DNA from: Gymnopus androsaceus JB14 | Taxonomy: Eukaryota > Basidiomycota > Agaricomycetes > Agaricales > Omphalotaceae | DNA: 64,000 nt | Reading direction: 5' to 3' | Assembly: GCA_009733575.1 (NCBI GenBank) | Contig: ML769566.1 | Span: forward strand, 1-64,000 | Part shown: positions 25,839 to 37,647 of the stretch, in pieces | How positions within the stretch are numbered: the first letter of the stretch is position 1 | Layout: each line of letters opens with the position of its first letter | Notes under the pieces: model-generated | Databases searched by the model: none | The model's input: only the letters and a program-made list of their open reading frames with translations | What the model was told of the DNA's origin: nothing | Made by a program: the position numbers and the translations under genes

Positions 25839-27868
25839 ATGAAGTCGTATGATCAAAAGCAAGACCGAATCCGAACGGCCTTTCAAGACTATAGCGACGA
25901 TGTGGAAATGGACAATATGAACTCGGAGAATAGCAATGGAAAGGGATGGTTGGAGAAGGGGCGCATTCGCGTTCAAGAGGAGGTTGTCCCAGTCGATGCG
26001 GAGGACCTTTCATCTTCGAATGAGACTAATGAGCGATCTACAAAGCCCAACACGGCTCCTACGATGACAATCGCGGAACCTCCAGACGGAGGCTTGAGGG
26101 CATGGCTGGTAGTGATTGGGGTATGTGTATACTCGCCATATCTAACGCTGCTTTTGCTGAGGCTCGACTACTAGGCCATGTTTGCAATCATTTCGTCGTA
26201 AGCTCAAGGTTTACTTGGCCTCTCACCACGACATTTTAAATTTGCCCCATAGCTTTGGATACATTTATTCGTGGGGTGTACGTCGTGTTACCACATTGTG
26301 TATTGTTTTTAACCTTTTCATCCAGGTTTTTCAATCTTATTATCAACAAGTGCTTCTCAAGGACAATACTGCGTCCGCAATGTATGTTTTCGATTTTCGG
26401 CTCTGATAAACGCTCATCTGAATCCATACTATATTAGTGCTTGGATTGGTTCAACCCAGGTTAGTGCCGTATCCGCTCGTCGTTAACTTATCCACTAATC
26501 ATAATGCAGAGTGCTCTCAGCCTACTACCCACTATTTTAGCGGGCCGTCTTCTCGATAAAGGGATGCTGAAGATACCATTTTTCGTATCTAGTATCTTTG
26601 TCGTTGGTATGACACTGTTGGTTGGCCAATGTACGAAGTACTGGCATTTTTTGCTTTGTCAAGGAATCGTTCTCGGGGTGATTACTCCTGCTTGTCTCTC
26701 AACCTTTATCCTTATTACTTGTTGGTCTAGTTCGCCTGCGGAATGATTGTCGGACCCGCTATCAGCATTATTCCACATTGGTTCATGCGGAAGCGAGGGA
26801 CGGCTGTGGGCTTCATAGCAATTGGGTCTTCCATCGGTGGGATAGTCTTCCCTATTGCGGTGAGGAAGTTGATACCGAGAATTGGGTAAGGTGTTTTCGC
26901 TCATTTCTTTACGTTTCTCGCTCGTATTCCATCTTTTGTGCATCTTCGTGGAACTGAATTTTTGTTCATAGGTTTCCGTGGACCATGCGCGTCGTTGCAC
27001 TCATCCTCCTATTTACACTTGCCATACCTAACCTTACTATGGCGACGCGTCTCCCGCCCAAGGCACATTCCAGTGGATTATTTGACTTTGCGTCGTTCAA
27101 GAAACCAACATTCGCTGCATATGGGCTGACGACGTTCTTCGCGTTCCTAGGAATATATACGGGTGAGCAGTCTGTTTGATCACTACGCTGGTGGGCGTTC
27201 ATAGATACTGTATATTAACTCTTCTTGCTCTATGCACCAAGTATTAACATACATCGACATTTCTGCCGTCTCAGCTGGGATATCCCCGGACTCGTCATTC
27301 TATCTAGTAGCTATTGCAAATGCGGGGTCTGGAGTGGGGAGAATAGCTGGAGGGTACTTGACTGATCGAATTGGTATGTGCTTTTCTCCACATCCGGTTT
27401 GCCATCTTCTGACTTTCAACTTGGTATTTAATACAGGAGCAATCACCGTCATAGCACCAACGACTTTTTGTACCGGCCTAATCACATTTGCGTGGCCTTT
27501 TGCGAAGTCGGAGAAGCAATTCACGGCAATTGCTGCTTTGTATGGGTGTGTCTCTTCAATCGACTCTTTTCGATCTTCATTTGAACTCGATGTTCACTAG
27601 ATTGCTAAGTGGCGCTTACATTTCTGGGTTCATCGTTCCGGTGTACATGCTTGGCGAGACTGCCGACACTGGACGTCGACTAGGGATGTTTCTCTGTATT
27701 GCCGCTGTCGGAGCAGTTTGTGGACCGCCGATTAGTGGAGCTATTTACAAAGCTAGTGGTGGGTTTGAAGGGGTAGGGTTTTATGCGGGCGCCACGACAA
27801 TTGTAGCGTCGGTGTTGATGGTCGTGTCCAAGCGGCTTGTATTGGGAAAGTTTTGGGGGAAGTATTGA
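25839..27868 (+). CDS. MFS transporter, monocarboxylate (MCT) family
   Basis: About ten exons, beginning 25839-26120 and 26175-26197 and ending at 27868, joined by short GT-AG introns with consistent phases. A ~75-residue acidic/polar cytosolic N-terminus precedes PPDGGLRAWLVVIG, the MCT entry motif at the start of TM1. Twelve hydrophobic segments follow, with the TM4-5 R-K-R-G-T-A-G loop (MRKRGTAVGFIAIGSS) and GRIAGGYLTDRIG before TM9. Relatives move monocarboxylates or other small organic substrates across the plasma membrane; the substrate is not readable here. The start could lie at 25797, since that frame is open, but 25839 gives the more usual hydrophilic N-terminus. The coding sequence has no stop or frameshift. 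Confidence 0.88.
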
Positions 27869-28347
27869 AATTTACATGCATCTTTCTTACTAAAAATGTT
27901 CATTCGATTACAGGCCCTGAAATTATTTTAATCAAGTACTATATGTCGGATAGTTTGTACAGAATGAAAACGTGAAACAAGTATCCATGTCCCACACTAG
28001 AGAAAGCCGAAACTGTGAGCGCTCCGAAGTCGCTCCCTGTCCCGATCTGTAATACCCCAGCGGGCTCACCAGTACCGCGCCGTGAAATGAAATTCATCAA
28101 TCTTCCATAGAAATTGTATCTGCCCTGGACCACGCATTCCGAGCCATCCCGTCTCAAACCCGTGAAGTAGGCCCTTTCAATCATCAGGCTATGTTTTACT
28201 AAATCTTTTCTCCCAAAGGCTTCTGAGGACGAAGATTGGAGGTAGAAATTGTTGCAAACATTCCTCGAATGTATACAAAACAAGAGTCCAAATTTGAAAC
28301 CAAGTATGTACACCCGATATGGATACCGAGACCTATTCCAATATTCA
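27869..28347. other. Intergenic, no gene recognised
   Basis: Sequence between the transporter and the first secreted-protein gene. A long minus-strand open frame spanning 27939-28502 overlaps the secreted-protein gene antisense and has no recognisable motif. Confidence 0.5.
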
Positions 28348-28355
28348 TATAAAAG
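28348..28355 (+). promoter_or_regulatory. TATA box of secreted protein 1
   Basis: TATAAAAG lies 59 bp upstream of the ATG at 28414, a spacing compatible with a short leader. Confidence 0.55.
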
Positions 28356-28413
28356 GAACCCTCCACTACGAGCTCTAGAGTTATCAGCTACCCTACAGCC
28401 TACATTCGAAATC

Positions 28414-28876
28414 ATGTTGCGTTTTTCTAACTTTGGAGCCGTGTTTTCCATCCTCCTCCTCGCGCAAGTGATGGTTGTGCAGGCTTTCCCTGAACCTCGC
28501 ACTACCGATACTAAGTGTGCGTGTCTTCCCTGCGCTTTTCGGGAGACTACTTATTTCTACGTAACTCTCTTAGGTGGAATCGAAGGCGTAAATTTTTTTT
28601 TTTGTATTTTGGACCATGACTGATTGATACCGACATATGCTAGCAGGAACCTTACTGTACGTCCTTTAGTCAGGTTTCAAGCCGCGAATGATACTAACAT
28701 CCTTCGTGACCGATTTTCAGGTCCTTCTGGATATGTCTGCTGTGGCCCATTCTTTGAGCCGATCGGAGGCGGCACTGCTTTCGGAAGGTGGGTAAACAAG
28801 CATACGGTACCTCACTTGACTAATGACAGACAAAAATCCCAGTTGCGTCCGCGAAGACGAGCCTTGTCCATTGTGA
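28414..28876 (+). CDS. Small secreted Cys-rich protein 1
   Basis: Five exons: 28414-28516, 28574-28587, 28644-28656, 28721-28787 and 28843-28876; phases 1, 0, 1, 2. An N-terminal signal peptide (FGAVFSILLLAQVMVVQAFP) is followed by a short mature chain with six cysteines in the order C-x8-C-PSGYV-CC-x15-C-x6-C. The central CPxGxxCC box is shared with the proteins at 41641, 43422 and 45567. Exon 3 is only 13 nt (CAG GAA CCT TAC T). Small secreted Cys-rich proteins of fungi are often cell-surface or effector-like; no function is assigned. A closer relative, broken, lies at 39330-39726. The final exon depends on choosing the acceptor at 28842, which restores the last two cysteines. Confidence 0.65.
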
Positions 28877-29502
28877 ATATTCGGCGAAGGAATGCAATCT
28901 CTAGCAACGTTGTAGCACTACATAGTTGTATACTTACATACATCACATCCCTACGTACAACAGTAGTACTGGTGGTGCGAATGTTGACGAGAATAATACT
29001 TGACATTTCTTGAAAAGTGCGGGCTCGTCCTTATGGCTAGCAGGAGTTTCAGAGTGCTTGTCACACCGGACGCACTGTAACCGGTGTTCAGCACTTGGAC
29101 CCTGCTGCGTAACAAAGCTTCCTTCCTACCTGTGCCCGGAGAACTTGCCTTCTCCAGAGTCTAAACACCAATTCTCTCCTGTCAAGCTAAGATCAATGGT
29201 AGTAAAAATTGAATGACCGGGCAGACTAGTCCCGTGGAGGCGGGAACAAGGTAGAAAGCGAGGGACACTACTAGTTTGGCGGGCTTCGACATTGTCTAGA
29301 ATTAATTGCTAAAACACTACTCAAAGCTACTCCATAAGTTAATTTTCATTACAAGCCGCGAACCCGTTCACTAAGTCTATAGGAAAAATTGAGCAATGGC
29401 TACGTTCTATCCCGATTCCTGGGGCTTGCTACTGTAGTGGAGAGTGGCGTTTCTTGAAGGTTCCATTTTTGCTTCGACGTTCTTAATTACCATAAGTATT
29501 CG
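28877..29502. other. Intergenic
   Basis: 3' flank of secreted protein 1 up to the TIR element at 29503. No gene recognised. Confidence 0.5.
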
Positions 29503-30287
29503 TATGGTGGTCAAAAGGGTGAAAAAATAAAATAGCACGCGCTCACTAATTATTGCACGCTCCCTCACTAATTATTGCACGCTCCCTCACTAATTATTGC
29601 CATGCGCGCTCACACATTAGTTATTGCATTCGCGCTCACTCGCAAAATATTGCGCGCTCACTCACTAAATTATTATTGCTCACACTAATAATTGCATTTG
29701 CGCTCACTCACAAAATATTGCGCGCTCACTCACTAAATTATTGCACGCTCACTCACTTAGTATTGTGAGTGCACTAATTCTTATTGCTTGCACACTCAAC
29801 GTACTCAACTTGTAACTAAATTTCTACATTCAGCACGCCGCGAGATCTAGAGTAGCTACTAGTACCGGGCCGTTCCGAAAGGTCTGAACAGTCATGTGAT
29901 GACCATACGGAACGGGATCGGAGTGGGCCGTAACCTCTGGTTAGCATCGAAGGTGAATTCCCTGCAGTTTCTTGGATTGGGCATACTCAATGTAGGCAGA
30001 GAGTTTAAATGTATGTTTAAAAAGGAAGTTATACCTGTTTAACTTTGTCCACCCAGTCGAGAACCAGATACAAGAGGTTGAATCGTGAGATGAGCATCGG
30101 GGAAGGTCAATGAAGGTCAATGTTCGCAGGTCTATACCATATTTCAACCTGGTGGGCTTGGCAGCTGTGAGCGAATGGTCTAGAAGAACATGGTTATGAT
30201 GATGGTACGGAGGCAAAAGTGCACGTCAGAGTCAGCTGACTGCCATGCTGGCAAACGGCATCATGCGGCTGGGCATTGGTGTGCCAC
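29503..30287 (-). mobile_element. Truncated half of a 1.5-kb TIR element
   Basis: Begins with TA + TGGTGGTCAAAAGGGTGAA and a subterminal array of GCGCTCACTCACTAATTATT-like words. From about 29860 it is the reverse complement of the right half of the complete element at 40023-41526 (shared blocks include GGAACGGCCCGGTACTA and CAGTCAGCTGACT). Homology ends exactly where the 9-kb element starts (30288), so the other half is missing. Confidence 0.8.
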
Positions 30288-30289
30288 TA

Positions 30290-30545
30290 TGGTGGTCAAA
30301 AGGGTGAAAAAATAAAATGGTACGCGCTCACTAATTATTGCACGCTCACTCAGTAATTATCGCGCTCTCCGAACTCCGTAATTATTGCGCTCTCACTCAG
30401 TAATTATTGCGCTCTCTGAAATCCGTAATTATTGCGCTCTCACTCAGTAATTATCGCGCTCTCCGAACTCCGTAATTATTGCGCTCTCACTCGGTAATTA
30501 TTGCGCGTGCTCATATATACTTAACTTCGCCAATAAAACTTGCAC
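30290..30545 (+). repeat. Left TIR and subterminal array of the 9-kb element
   Basis: The 49-bp TIR is followed by about nine tandem words alternating GCGCTCTCACTCAGTAATTAT and CGCTCTCCGAACTCCGTAAT forms. Likely multiple transposase binding sites, as in other TIR elements with subterminal repeats. Confidence 0.8.
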
Positions 30546-30683
30546 GCTCAACTTTTAAGAGTAAAATTTCTATATCCAGCGTGCACGCTGTGAGATCTAT
30601 AGGTTTAAAGTATGTAGAGCGAAAAGTAGAGCAAGGACCGGGTAATTAGAAGAATGTAATGTGAGCCAAACATCGAGGCTGTA

Positions 30684-30985
30684 GTGGAAGAACTATTAAA
30701 GGAGTCAGTGGATCATAAAGTAGAAGATAACGAGGGCTGTGTAGGCATTGAGTATCAAGGGAAAAAAAGGGAAAGCAGCAACAAAAGTGGGTTGGAGAAC
30801 TATTAAAGGGGTCAGTGGATCGTAAAGTAGAAGATAGGGCTGTGTAGACATTGAGTATCAAGGAAAGCAAGTGAAAGCGGCGACAAAAATGGGCCAGAGA
30901 ACTATTAAAGGAGTCAATGGATCGTAAAGTAAAAGATAACGAGGGCTGTACGAGGAAAGCAAAGTGATAGCAGTGACAGAGTTAG
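30684..30985 (+). repeat. ~110-bp tandem repeat inside the 9-kb element
   Basis: Nearly three copies of a unit beginning GAGAACTATTAAAGGAGTCA, starting at about 30684, 30795 and 30897. The same words (GTCAGTGGATC, AGATAAC.AGGGCTGT) occur once in the small element at about 40268-40315, tying the two together. Confidence 0.75.
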
Positions 30986-32591
30986 AAGCTGAGATTCGCC
31001 TTTCCCCAGGTCGAATATTGAAGGGTATAAACACTCCAATCAGGACTCCAACGCTTTGAGGGTCCAGCTTCAGGTGAAGCTACTCGATTGGATGCACTAA
31101 GATCTGCTTGAGCACCAATGCGAGCAGAATCCTCTTCATCTACGGTCCCGCCTGGCTCCGATGTAACTGTTTTTAGCGAAGTATCAGTATTGAATAGGAC
31201 AAGTCATGAAAAGATATCCTCACCGCAATGAGATTGTAGCTTGCGCTTCTTAGGAGGAGGCATTGGGGAAGGACTAGAACTTGCGAGTTGGGTCTGTACC
31301 TCAGTTTCGGACTTGTCTGACTCTTCTTCTTCATCAGACTCTACACGACTGCGCTTCCGGATGCGAACAGGTTGAGGATTGTCATCAGTCTCGTTCCCCT
31401 GCGAGTCGACCTGCAAATCATCCCAGTCACTAGCACAAAGACCCTCGTTACCCTCCTGAAGAGCAATTTCCTTGCGGAAATGTTCTCGCTCTTCAAAACT
31501 AATTTTCTGATGGGAAGCTGAGGCAGTCGCATCAGCATACGGAAAAAAACTCGAACCGCAAATTGTACACTCACTGAGAATTAGGACAGTACCTCGATAG
31601 TTTCGTCCGGGCTTTTGTGTACACCGATATACATCATTGCCATCTGGCATTGTAATTCCCGCTAATCGGATAGATGGCCCCTGGCGAGTGCATGTTAAAA
31701 TAGCAGGGCGGCCTTTGGGATCATCTTCCTCTCGTTTGTGCAATAGTTGAGTGACATGAGGGAGCTTCTCGAAGATATAAGCAGAACATTCTTCCTTGCT
31801 CCATTGGGTGTCGAATAGCAAACCCCCATTAGAATCGGTAACCGCAAGGCCTTCTTGTTGATAGCTTGTCAATGTTGACACTGACAATGTCGAAGTCGTC
31901 TTTTTGAACTGAGGCGGAAGAGCAAAGAAGCGACCACCAAGATTGACAGCTAGTTCATCCTTGGTCTCAGCTTCCTCTTTCTGGAATAACATAGGACATT
32001 ATTACTCGGAGAAATTAAGAATAGCTTGAAACACGTACATCTCCGCCAAGAGGGACAATCCCTTCCGGAAGGATTATGATTGACTCTATTCGAAAGGTTG
32101 TATCTTTCTTTTTCTACGCACCAGAACTCAGTACAAAGGACATTAAAGCAATAATAATCAATAAATACCTCGTGAGCCCTTCCCTTTCCCTTTCCCTTTG
32201 TCTGGCGAGCAGCAGGTACTCGTTTACCACTCACTTTGCGGGTAGGATTACGTCGAATTCCACGGGTAGTTTCGGCCACAGCTGCAGCATAATCTTCATT
32301 GTGCTCTGGCTCATCCTCGGGAGCACTGAGAAGCTCGTTCGATGTAAGGCTGTCAACAAGGGCAGTAGCGTTGCCATTGTCTCGAAATGCTCTGAAAGTG
32401 TTTAAGGCAGAGCCCAAGCCAGAGGCAGAGGTACTCTCAGCCTCATTCTCATCAGCAGAAAGGTGCTCTTCGGAAGAAGAGTCAGCTGGTGGCGCAAGTG
32501 GACCACGCCCCCGAGTACGAATACTAGACTGATGCTCAACCTGCTTCACAGGAGTTTTCTTTAAAGAAACTAGCCTTTTCCCTTTTCCCAT
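30982..32591 (-). CDS. Element-encoded nuclear-type protein, unknown function
   Basis: Four exons: 32169-32591, 32039-32083, 31224-31980 and 30982-31166, phases 0, 0, 1. The product is 469 residues. It begins with a basic MGKGKRLVSLKK, followed by an acidic/Ser-rich region and a basic TRGRGP / KGKGKGRAHE stretch suggestive of nuclear or DNA binding. The middle part (about residues 160-330) has the most ordered composition, with ILPEGIVPLGGD, GGRFFALPPQF and a lone CTICG pair. The C-terminus holds RIRKRSRVESDEEEESD and PPPKKRK, a good monopartite nuclear localisation signal. It lies in the same orientation as the integrase, as expected for a second element protein such as a DNA-binding partner. 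No homologue recognised. Confidence 0.75.
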
Positions 32592-33599
32592 GTTGAGTGT
32601 GGAGTAAGGACTGTCGAGTAAGGAATGTTAGTGTTGAGAGTTAGCGTCGAGAGAGAAGTTGTGAGAAGTTAGAAGAACGTGGGATTCTTTGTTTTCTTGA
32701 AGCCACAATCCAGAATAAACAAATCGTCTGGAATTTGGACAGGGGCTAAATATTGCTCTTAGAATTATTGTTCAATTTTCAAGGAGGAATACTTTAATTC
32801 AATCGAGTGCACTATCATTTTCCTCAATCGCCTGGTACAAATATATGTGAAAGGAGATTGCTCTGATGTAAACCGCTAAGCAGAAGTTCCACTCGGACAT
32901 CAGGTCGAAGGAAATTAGAGGATTGGAAGAGCGTGGTTAGTGGTAGTAATTGATATATTGTGGCCAAAAAGGTTATTATAGCACTAGAAGTCAAATATAT
33001 ATTATATTTGGATATCGGTAGAGTTGATGCGTAGATTCGGAGGTTGTTAGAGAGACTGAGAACAGAAAAAGAGGTATGAGAGTTGAAAGAACCAAGTCTA
33101 TTGTGCGGAATATATGATCTGATCTAAGGGTACAGGTAGAAGTATCCTAGTATATATAGGGTTGTCGGCCGTGAATGCGAGGCCTGGCAAGGTCCCAAAG
33201 CGCTTGCACAGACGCTGCGCAACTGGACCGCAGTCTGCGAAGCAGAAAAGTCTTTGGACTCAAGCGAGAGGGTCGTGTCGTAGGAAGTCGATACGACCCT
33301 CATAGCTGTGATATGATATGAATTAGATGATAACAACAAAATGAGGAGACTCAATTGTTGAGGATGAAACTGAGTAGATTTGGACGACAACAGAGGAAGT
33401 ATACCGTATTGCGCAGGATTTGGGATTCAAAGTGATTGCGGAATTCGTGCCGTAGATTCGTGTAAATAGTGAGCCGAGGATGATTTGGGTGTACGCATCC
33501 TTTTCAGGTTACGTGTCGCTAGTGCTGTCGAGATTGGGAGAAAAGGAATCGGAAGAAGGCTTGCGATGTTAGGAAGCACGACACTTCCTAACATATTGA
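32592..33599. other. Non-coding part of the 9-kb element
   Basis: Upstream region of the 30982-32591 gene. AT-rich, with no recognised gene. TATATATTATATTTGG near 32995 is a possible TATA-like stretch. Confidence 0.5.
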
Positions 33600-33885
33600 G
33601 TTTTAACATGGAGCCTGAGGAGGACATTCCCCCTGACCAGCAGCATTTGATCTTCGCAGGGAAGCAGCTCAAGGACCGCGATGCCCTTTCTGAGCAATAT
33701 TCAGAAGGAGTCTACCCTCTCCCTGCTATCTCGATTCCAATTCAGGGAATTCCCTACCCCATACCTGCACTTCCGGAGGCTGCCCCAGCGTATGGGAAGA
33801 CAAGTAGAGGGTAGGGATTAGTAATCCCTTGGCATTGTATCTGCAAGTCCTCCGTCTCCGTGGTGGCTCCAAGTCGTTGTGAATG
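33600..33885 (+). pseudogene. Ubiquitin pseudogene fragment
   Basis: Plus-strand translation reads IPPDQQHLIFAGKQL (ubiquitin residues about 36-50) preceded by MEP from the VEP strand, so residues of about 20-34 are deleted. After DALSEQ the frame shifts by one and continues as NIQKESTL at about 33697-33722. About 125 bp of unrelated sequence follows, then VLRLRGGSKSL and a stop at about 33850-33885: the canonical ubiquitin C-terminus with a short tail. Deletion, frameshift and insertion make it a dead fragment of a host gene inside the mobile element. Confidence 0.85.
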
Positions 33886-35518
33886 TTGCTGTCCTTGAGT
33901 GTTATATAATGACCTATGTTGATATGTTATGGCTGTATTTTGTATGTTCATGGCTGGTTGTGAATACAGGCTGCATATCAGAAGTCCGAATTGTGGGCCA
34001 ATGGAGAAGATGAAGCTGCAAGGATTTACGAGAAGAATGGGAGGAGAAAAGATGCAAGCGGAAGTAGGAATGATGGCAGTAGAGGACTGCGAGAGCTATG
34101 GAAATGGTCCCTGAAGGCGACGAGTCCAAACAAGGAGAAGCCGCGTGACCGGTTAACGCTCCGAATAACCGATGGCAAACAGCCTGCCGGTTAACGGCAA
34201 CGCCAAAATCATCTTTCCCTACCTCCACGATCCCCGCCTTCCCAACCACCAATTTCTGACGTCCACGGTCATTCATCTCACAGTCGCTGTTTCGAATATC
34301 CTAGAGACGCTACCAAACGGAATTCCCAATATTTCCTCCCGACATTTCCCTCGACAATCGTTTTTACTAAATTCTCGTTTTGTGTCTCGGTCAATAACTC
34401 ATCTCGATTGAACAGCTCCTTCTACAACGTTCAGCCTACTCGTCTTTTAACTCGAGGGATTCCAACGACGACGCTACCCTCATTTAGGATAGAACCGTCG
34501 TCAAGCCACAGCCGCGACTCTGGTCTAACCTACTAGGATGCTTTACGATTCACTTCCTTACTCGTTGAAGGTAGAGATACCGCTATCTCCCTTCCTATAC
34601 GCGAACATGTCTGCCGAGAACGAGCTCTGTTTCACGTAGACTCGGGTCTTCGTCGTCGCCCTACAAACCATTAATTCCATAGGCCCTGCGCTGAAGCTAT
34701 TCCAGCCTCTTCGCCCCTCGAAATATTGGTCTCGAGTACTACGGCCACAACACTACTTTCCTCTATTACGACGCCCACTATCGTTTACTCTACGAGCATT
34801 ACAACTCCCAGTTTACCGTCGAATTTCGTCTACGTTTTGCTTTTGTTATCATACACAACGGTTATTATGACGTGTCGATCTTCCTGAATGACACGTCGTA
34901 CTGTTCCCTTTTTTGAGAGACAGCCCATGCAAAAGCTGCGCGGACTGCGGCCCCGTCGTATGCTTAGGTTGCGCAGCTCGTTTCACTGCGCGACTATGCC
35001 TATGCAGGTCGACAAGAATGGTTAGGATATATTACCTACCTTTCGATACACTATATAAGCTGGGACCTTGCATGTAAAGTCCCCCGATCAGCTATCTTGC
35101 AATACTATCAGTTTTCTTCTCCTTCTCTCGGTCTCTCTCTCTATTCTTTTCTTTCGAAACTCCTTGTAAACCCAGCTTCGATCTCGATTCCGCGCGAATC
35201 ATTATGGTTATTGTTATAACTAAACTTGTTATCTGAACACCACCAACCACATGTATCTATCAAGATACTGAACCACTTAACTCAACACCTAAAGCACGCA
35301 CTCATTACCTGCGCTGCCCAGCGGTTTCCCGTTAGCGCCCGCCCAGAAACCCAATGTTCCGAACACTTACCAGTAAAACGGTCCGAAAACCAAACCGTAC
35401 TTCTTTCGAGAAGCAAACGCGACAAGTCCTAACAAACTCAATTACAGTTTTACAGAAGTTGTAAATATATCTTAGGTGTTACGCATCACAATTGGAAGTT
35501 TTAGAATGGTTTATATTG
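33886..35518. other. Non-coding interior, possible solo LTR remnant
   Basis: No gene is supported. The part at about 34870-35235 has promoter-like structure (ACTATATAAGCTGGGACC, a CT-rich stretch, then ATTGTTATAACTAAACTTG) reminiscent of an LTR, but I could not find matching TG/CA ends or a target duplication. Confidence 0.3.
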
Positions 35519-37582
35519 TTAAACATGATTACTTTGTTCGTCTATTAGCTGGTTCATTAAATATAATCCCTGGGCCCATTGCACTGACCGAGGCCTCCAG
35601 GTTGAATCTGGAAGGGCTATACGAAGTTCTTTCCTTCCACTGAGACCTGTTCGTATAGTACCGAACAATGGATAGCCTGTATCACCCCACTCAGTGGAAT
35701 GAACACCATATCCTCGAGGTATTGCACCTGAGTTTCGCAGACGATCTAAGGCCTCCGAAAAAATTGCATGCAAGTCGTCATCCTGAAATGGATCTGCATG
35801 TTTTGGAGCTTCAATTGGATCCTGATTGAACTCGCTATCATCTTCCTCACCGATCCGGTTTACCAGAGCTGCATAATCCGGAAAATCTTCGAACCCTGAT
35901 AAATCGGACTCTTCATCACCAATTACACCGTACCACTCCTCAGATTCTTCAATTCCATGCCATTCTTCCTCCGACTGACCAATACCATTCCATTCCTCTT
36001 CTTCCGAGTCATCACCTTCTTCGTCTGCTGGATGACCTGCACCAGTTTGATGAGGTAGGCGTTGAACTGGCTCTCCAGTCACTCCGTAGAAATGATTGAG
36101 CAGATCAGGATCAACCCCTCGGCAGTCTTCGTATAATCCGTGTTCTAATTGACCAAGGAAAAACATATCCTGAATAACACAGTTACCCAAATACAGAATA
36201 GAAGATGAACGAGAAGAAGTACCTGGGGACTTTGGTCATGACCCTCACGTGAAATAGGATGCGTATTCCATTGCTCCTGAAACTCCTCGCAATCATCATT
36301 GATCAAATCAAGGAAAAGATAATGTAGAAGCCACAGGTGATGAGGATTTGTTCGGTCTAGACCATGTAGCTCCTCAAGTCGTGAAAAGAATGCGCGCCAG
36401 GCTCGAGCGAATTGAGTCCCAATCTCAAGCCAGAGACGTTCGATACGTGTGTTGTGAGTAGAAGAACCCCATAAGAAGCTTCCTCGGTTTCGACCTCTTT
36501 TAATGATCATTAGAATGGAAACTAGTTTATTTTCCCATCCTCGATCGCCTCGGACACGAGAGGGCATTCCATGTTTCCTGACTGCAGTCAAGAACATCCT
36601 CAATACTGTGGAGGGACGATTGTTGGTACTAGTTTGCAGACCCGTTAGCTGTCAAAATACAGCATTAAAACACACCAAACAAAACATTAAAAAAAAGGAA
36701 CGCACAAGCCTCGAACAACCATCCACACAACCGTGAATCACGAAACCCCACATAATCAGTTTATGATGACCATCGATATGCCAGAGAGCATTAGGCCTCG
36801 AAACCTTGTAAGGGCGTCGATCAATTTTAGCACAACGACGACGACGAAGTGCGCGACCAAGTTTGTCAATTCGTTCAAGCGAGGCAAGGATTCGGCGTTT
36901 CTGCAACCCCAAGCCACGAGAACGCAAGAATCCAGTCAGATACCGTATACCTGCATCGGGTTTCTTTTCATGGAACTCCCGCACAAGACTGTCCAGTTCA
37001 TGGTCCGATATTACAGAAAACTGGTGGTTAATCCCATGTTGCCGCAGTCTTGCTTTCAGAGTTTGTGGATGTATCTTTAGTCGACGTGCAAGCTGACGTG
37101 GCTTTATGCGTCTACTTGGATCAAAAGCCTTTTGAAGGAAAGAAGGATCGATGACTTTGCGAGGACGTCCACGCTTCCCATTATATTCATTATGGATGGG
37201 GTTGGCATGATGGATATGAGAAGATCTACATCTCAGTGTAAACAAACTGTCAGAGATTCTCAAAAGTAATTGGAATTTACCCTCCAGTTGCATTTTCAAG
37301 CACATTTTCCAGCTCTACAACGAGTCTCGCAAAATGATCTGCACACTTAGAGAGCCACTGCCTCGGTAAGCCTTCATCTGCAGCTGCATCTTCCATCTCT
37401 ACAAGCAAAGGTATGGCATTCTCAAGGACAGAATCTCGATGATGCTGAATACGATGAATGTTGTAATTCCCCTGAGCCAGGATCTCGATTGGCCTACGGT
37501 AAAAATCTCTCAAGAGATGATCCGCATTGTATACATGTGTCGACCAAGGTGTTTCGCGTGAAGGAAGGGGCGGTAAAGACAT
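35519..37582 (-). CDS. rve/DDE integrase-type transposase
   Basis: Four exons: 37281-37582, 36706-37225 (or acceptor 37231), 36223-36648 and 35519-36169. Phases join (2, 0, 0) and give about 632 residues. The N-terminal ~100 residues are helical. KRGRPRKVIDPSFLQKAF begins a helix-turn-helix domain (IKPRQLARRLKIHPQTLKAR). The catalytic core has the first Asp in WHIDGHHKLI, the second in RGDRGWEN and the Glu in HNTRIERLW, with 34 residues between the second Asp and Glu: a DD34E retroviral-integrase fold. The ~215-residue C-terminus is acidic, with repeated EEEWHGIEES-like motifs. No stop or frameshift. As the only catalytic gene between the TIRs, it should mobilise the 9-kb element and possibly the 1.5-kb relative. 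Confidence 0.88.
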
Positions 37583-37647
37583 GAGTTAGTCTAGATGAAG
37601 GTAGGGAACTTCGATGTGAACTTCAACGTGAACATTATGTAAAGTGA

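Noticed and set aside
27939..28502. 187-codon minus-strand open frame
   Set aside because: Antisense to secreted protein 1, whose exon structure, signal peptide and TATA box are better supported.
30290..30545. CRISPR-like array
   Set aside because: The regular short repeats are degenerate tandem words without unique spacers, in a eukaryotic TIR element.
34870..35235. Possible full solo LTR inside the 9-kb element
   Set aside because: Promoter-like features only; no TG/CA termini or target duplication could be found.
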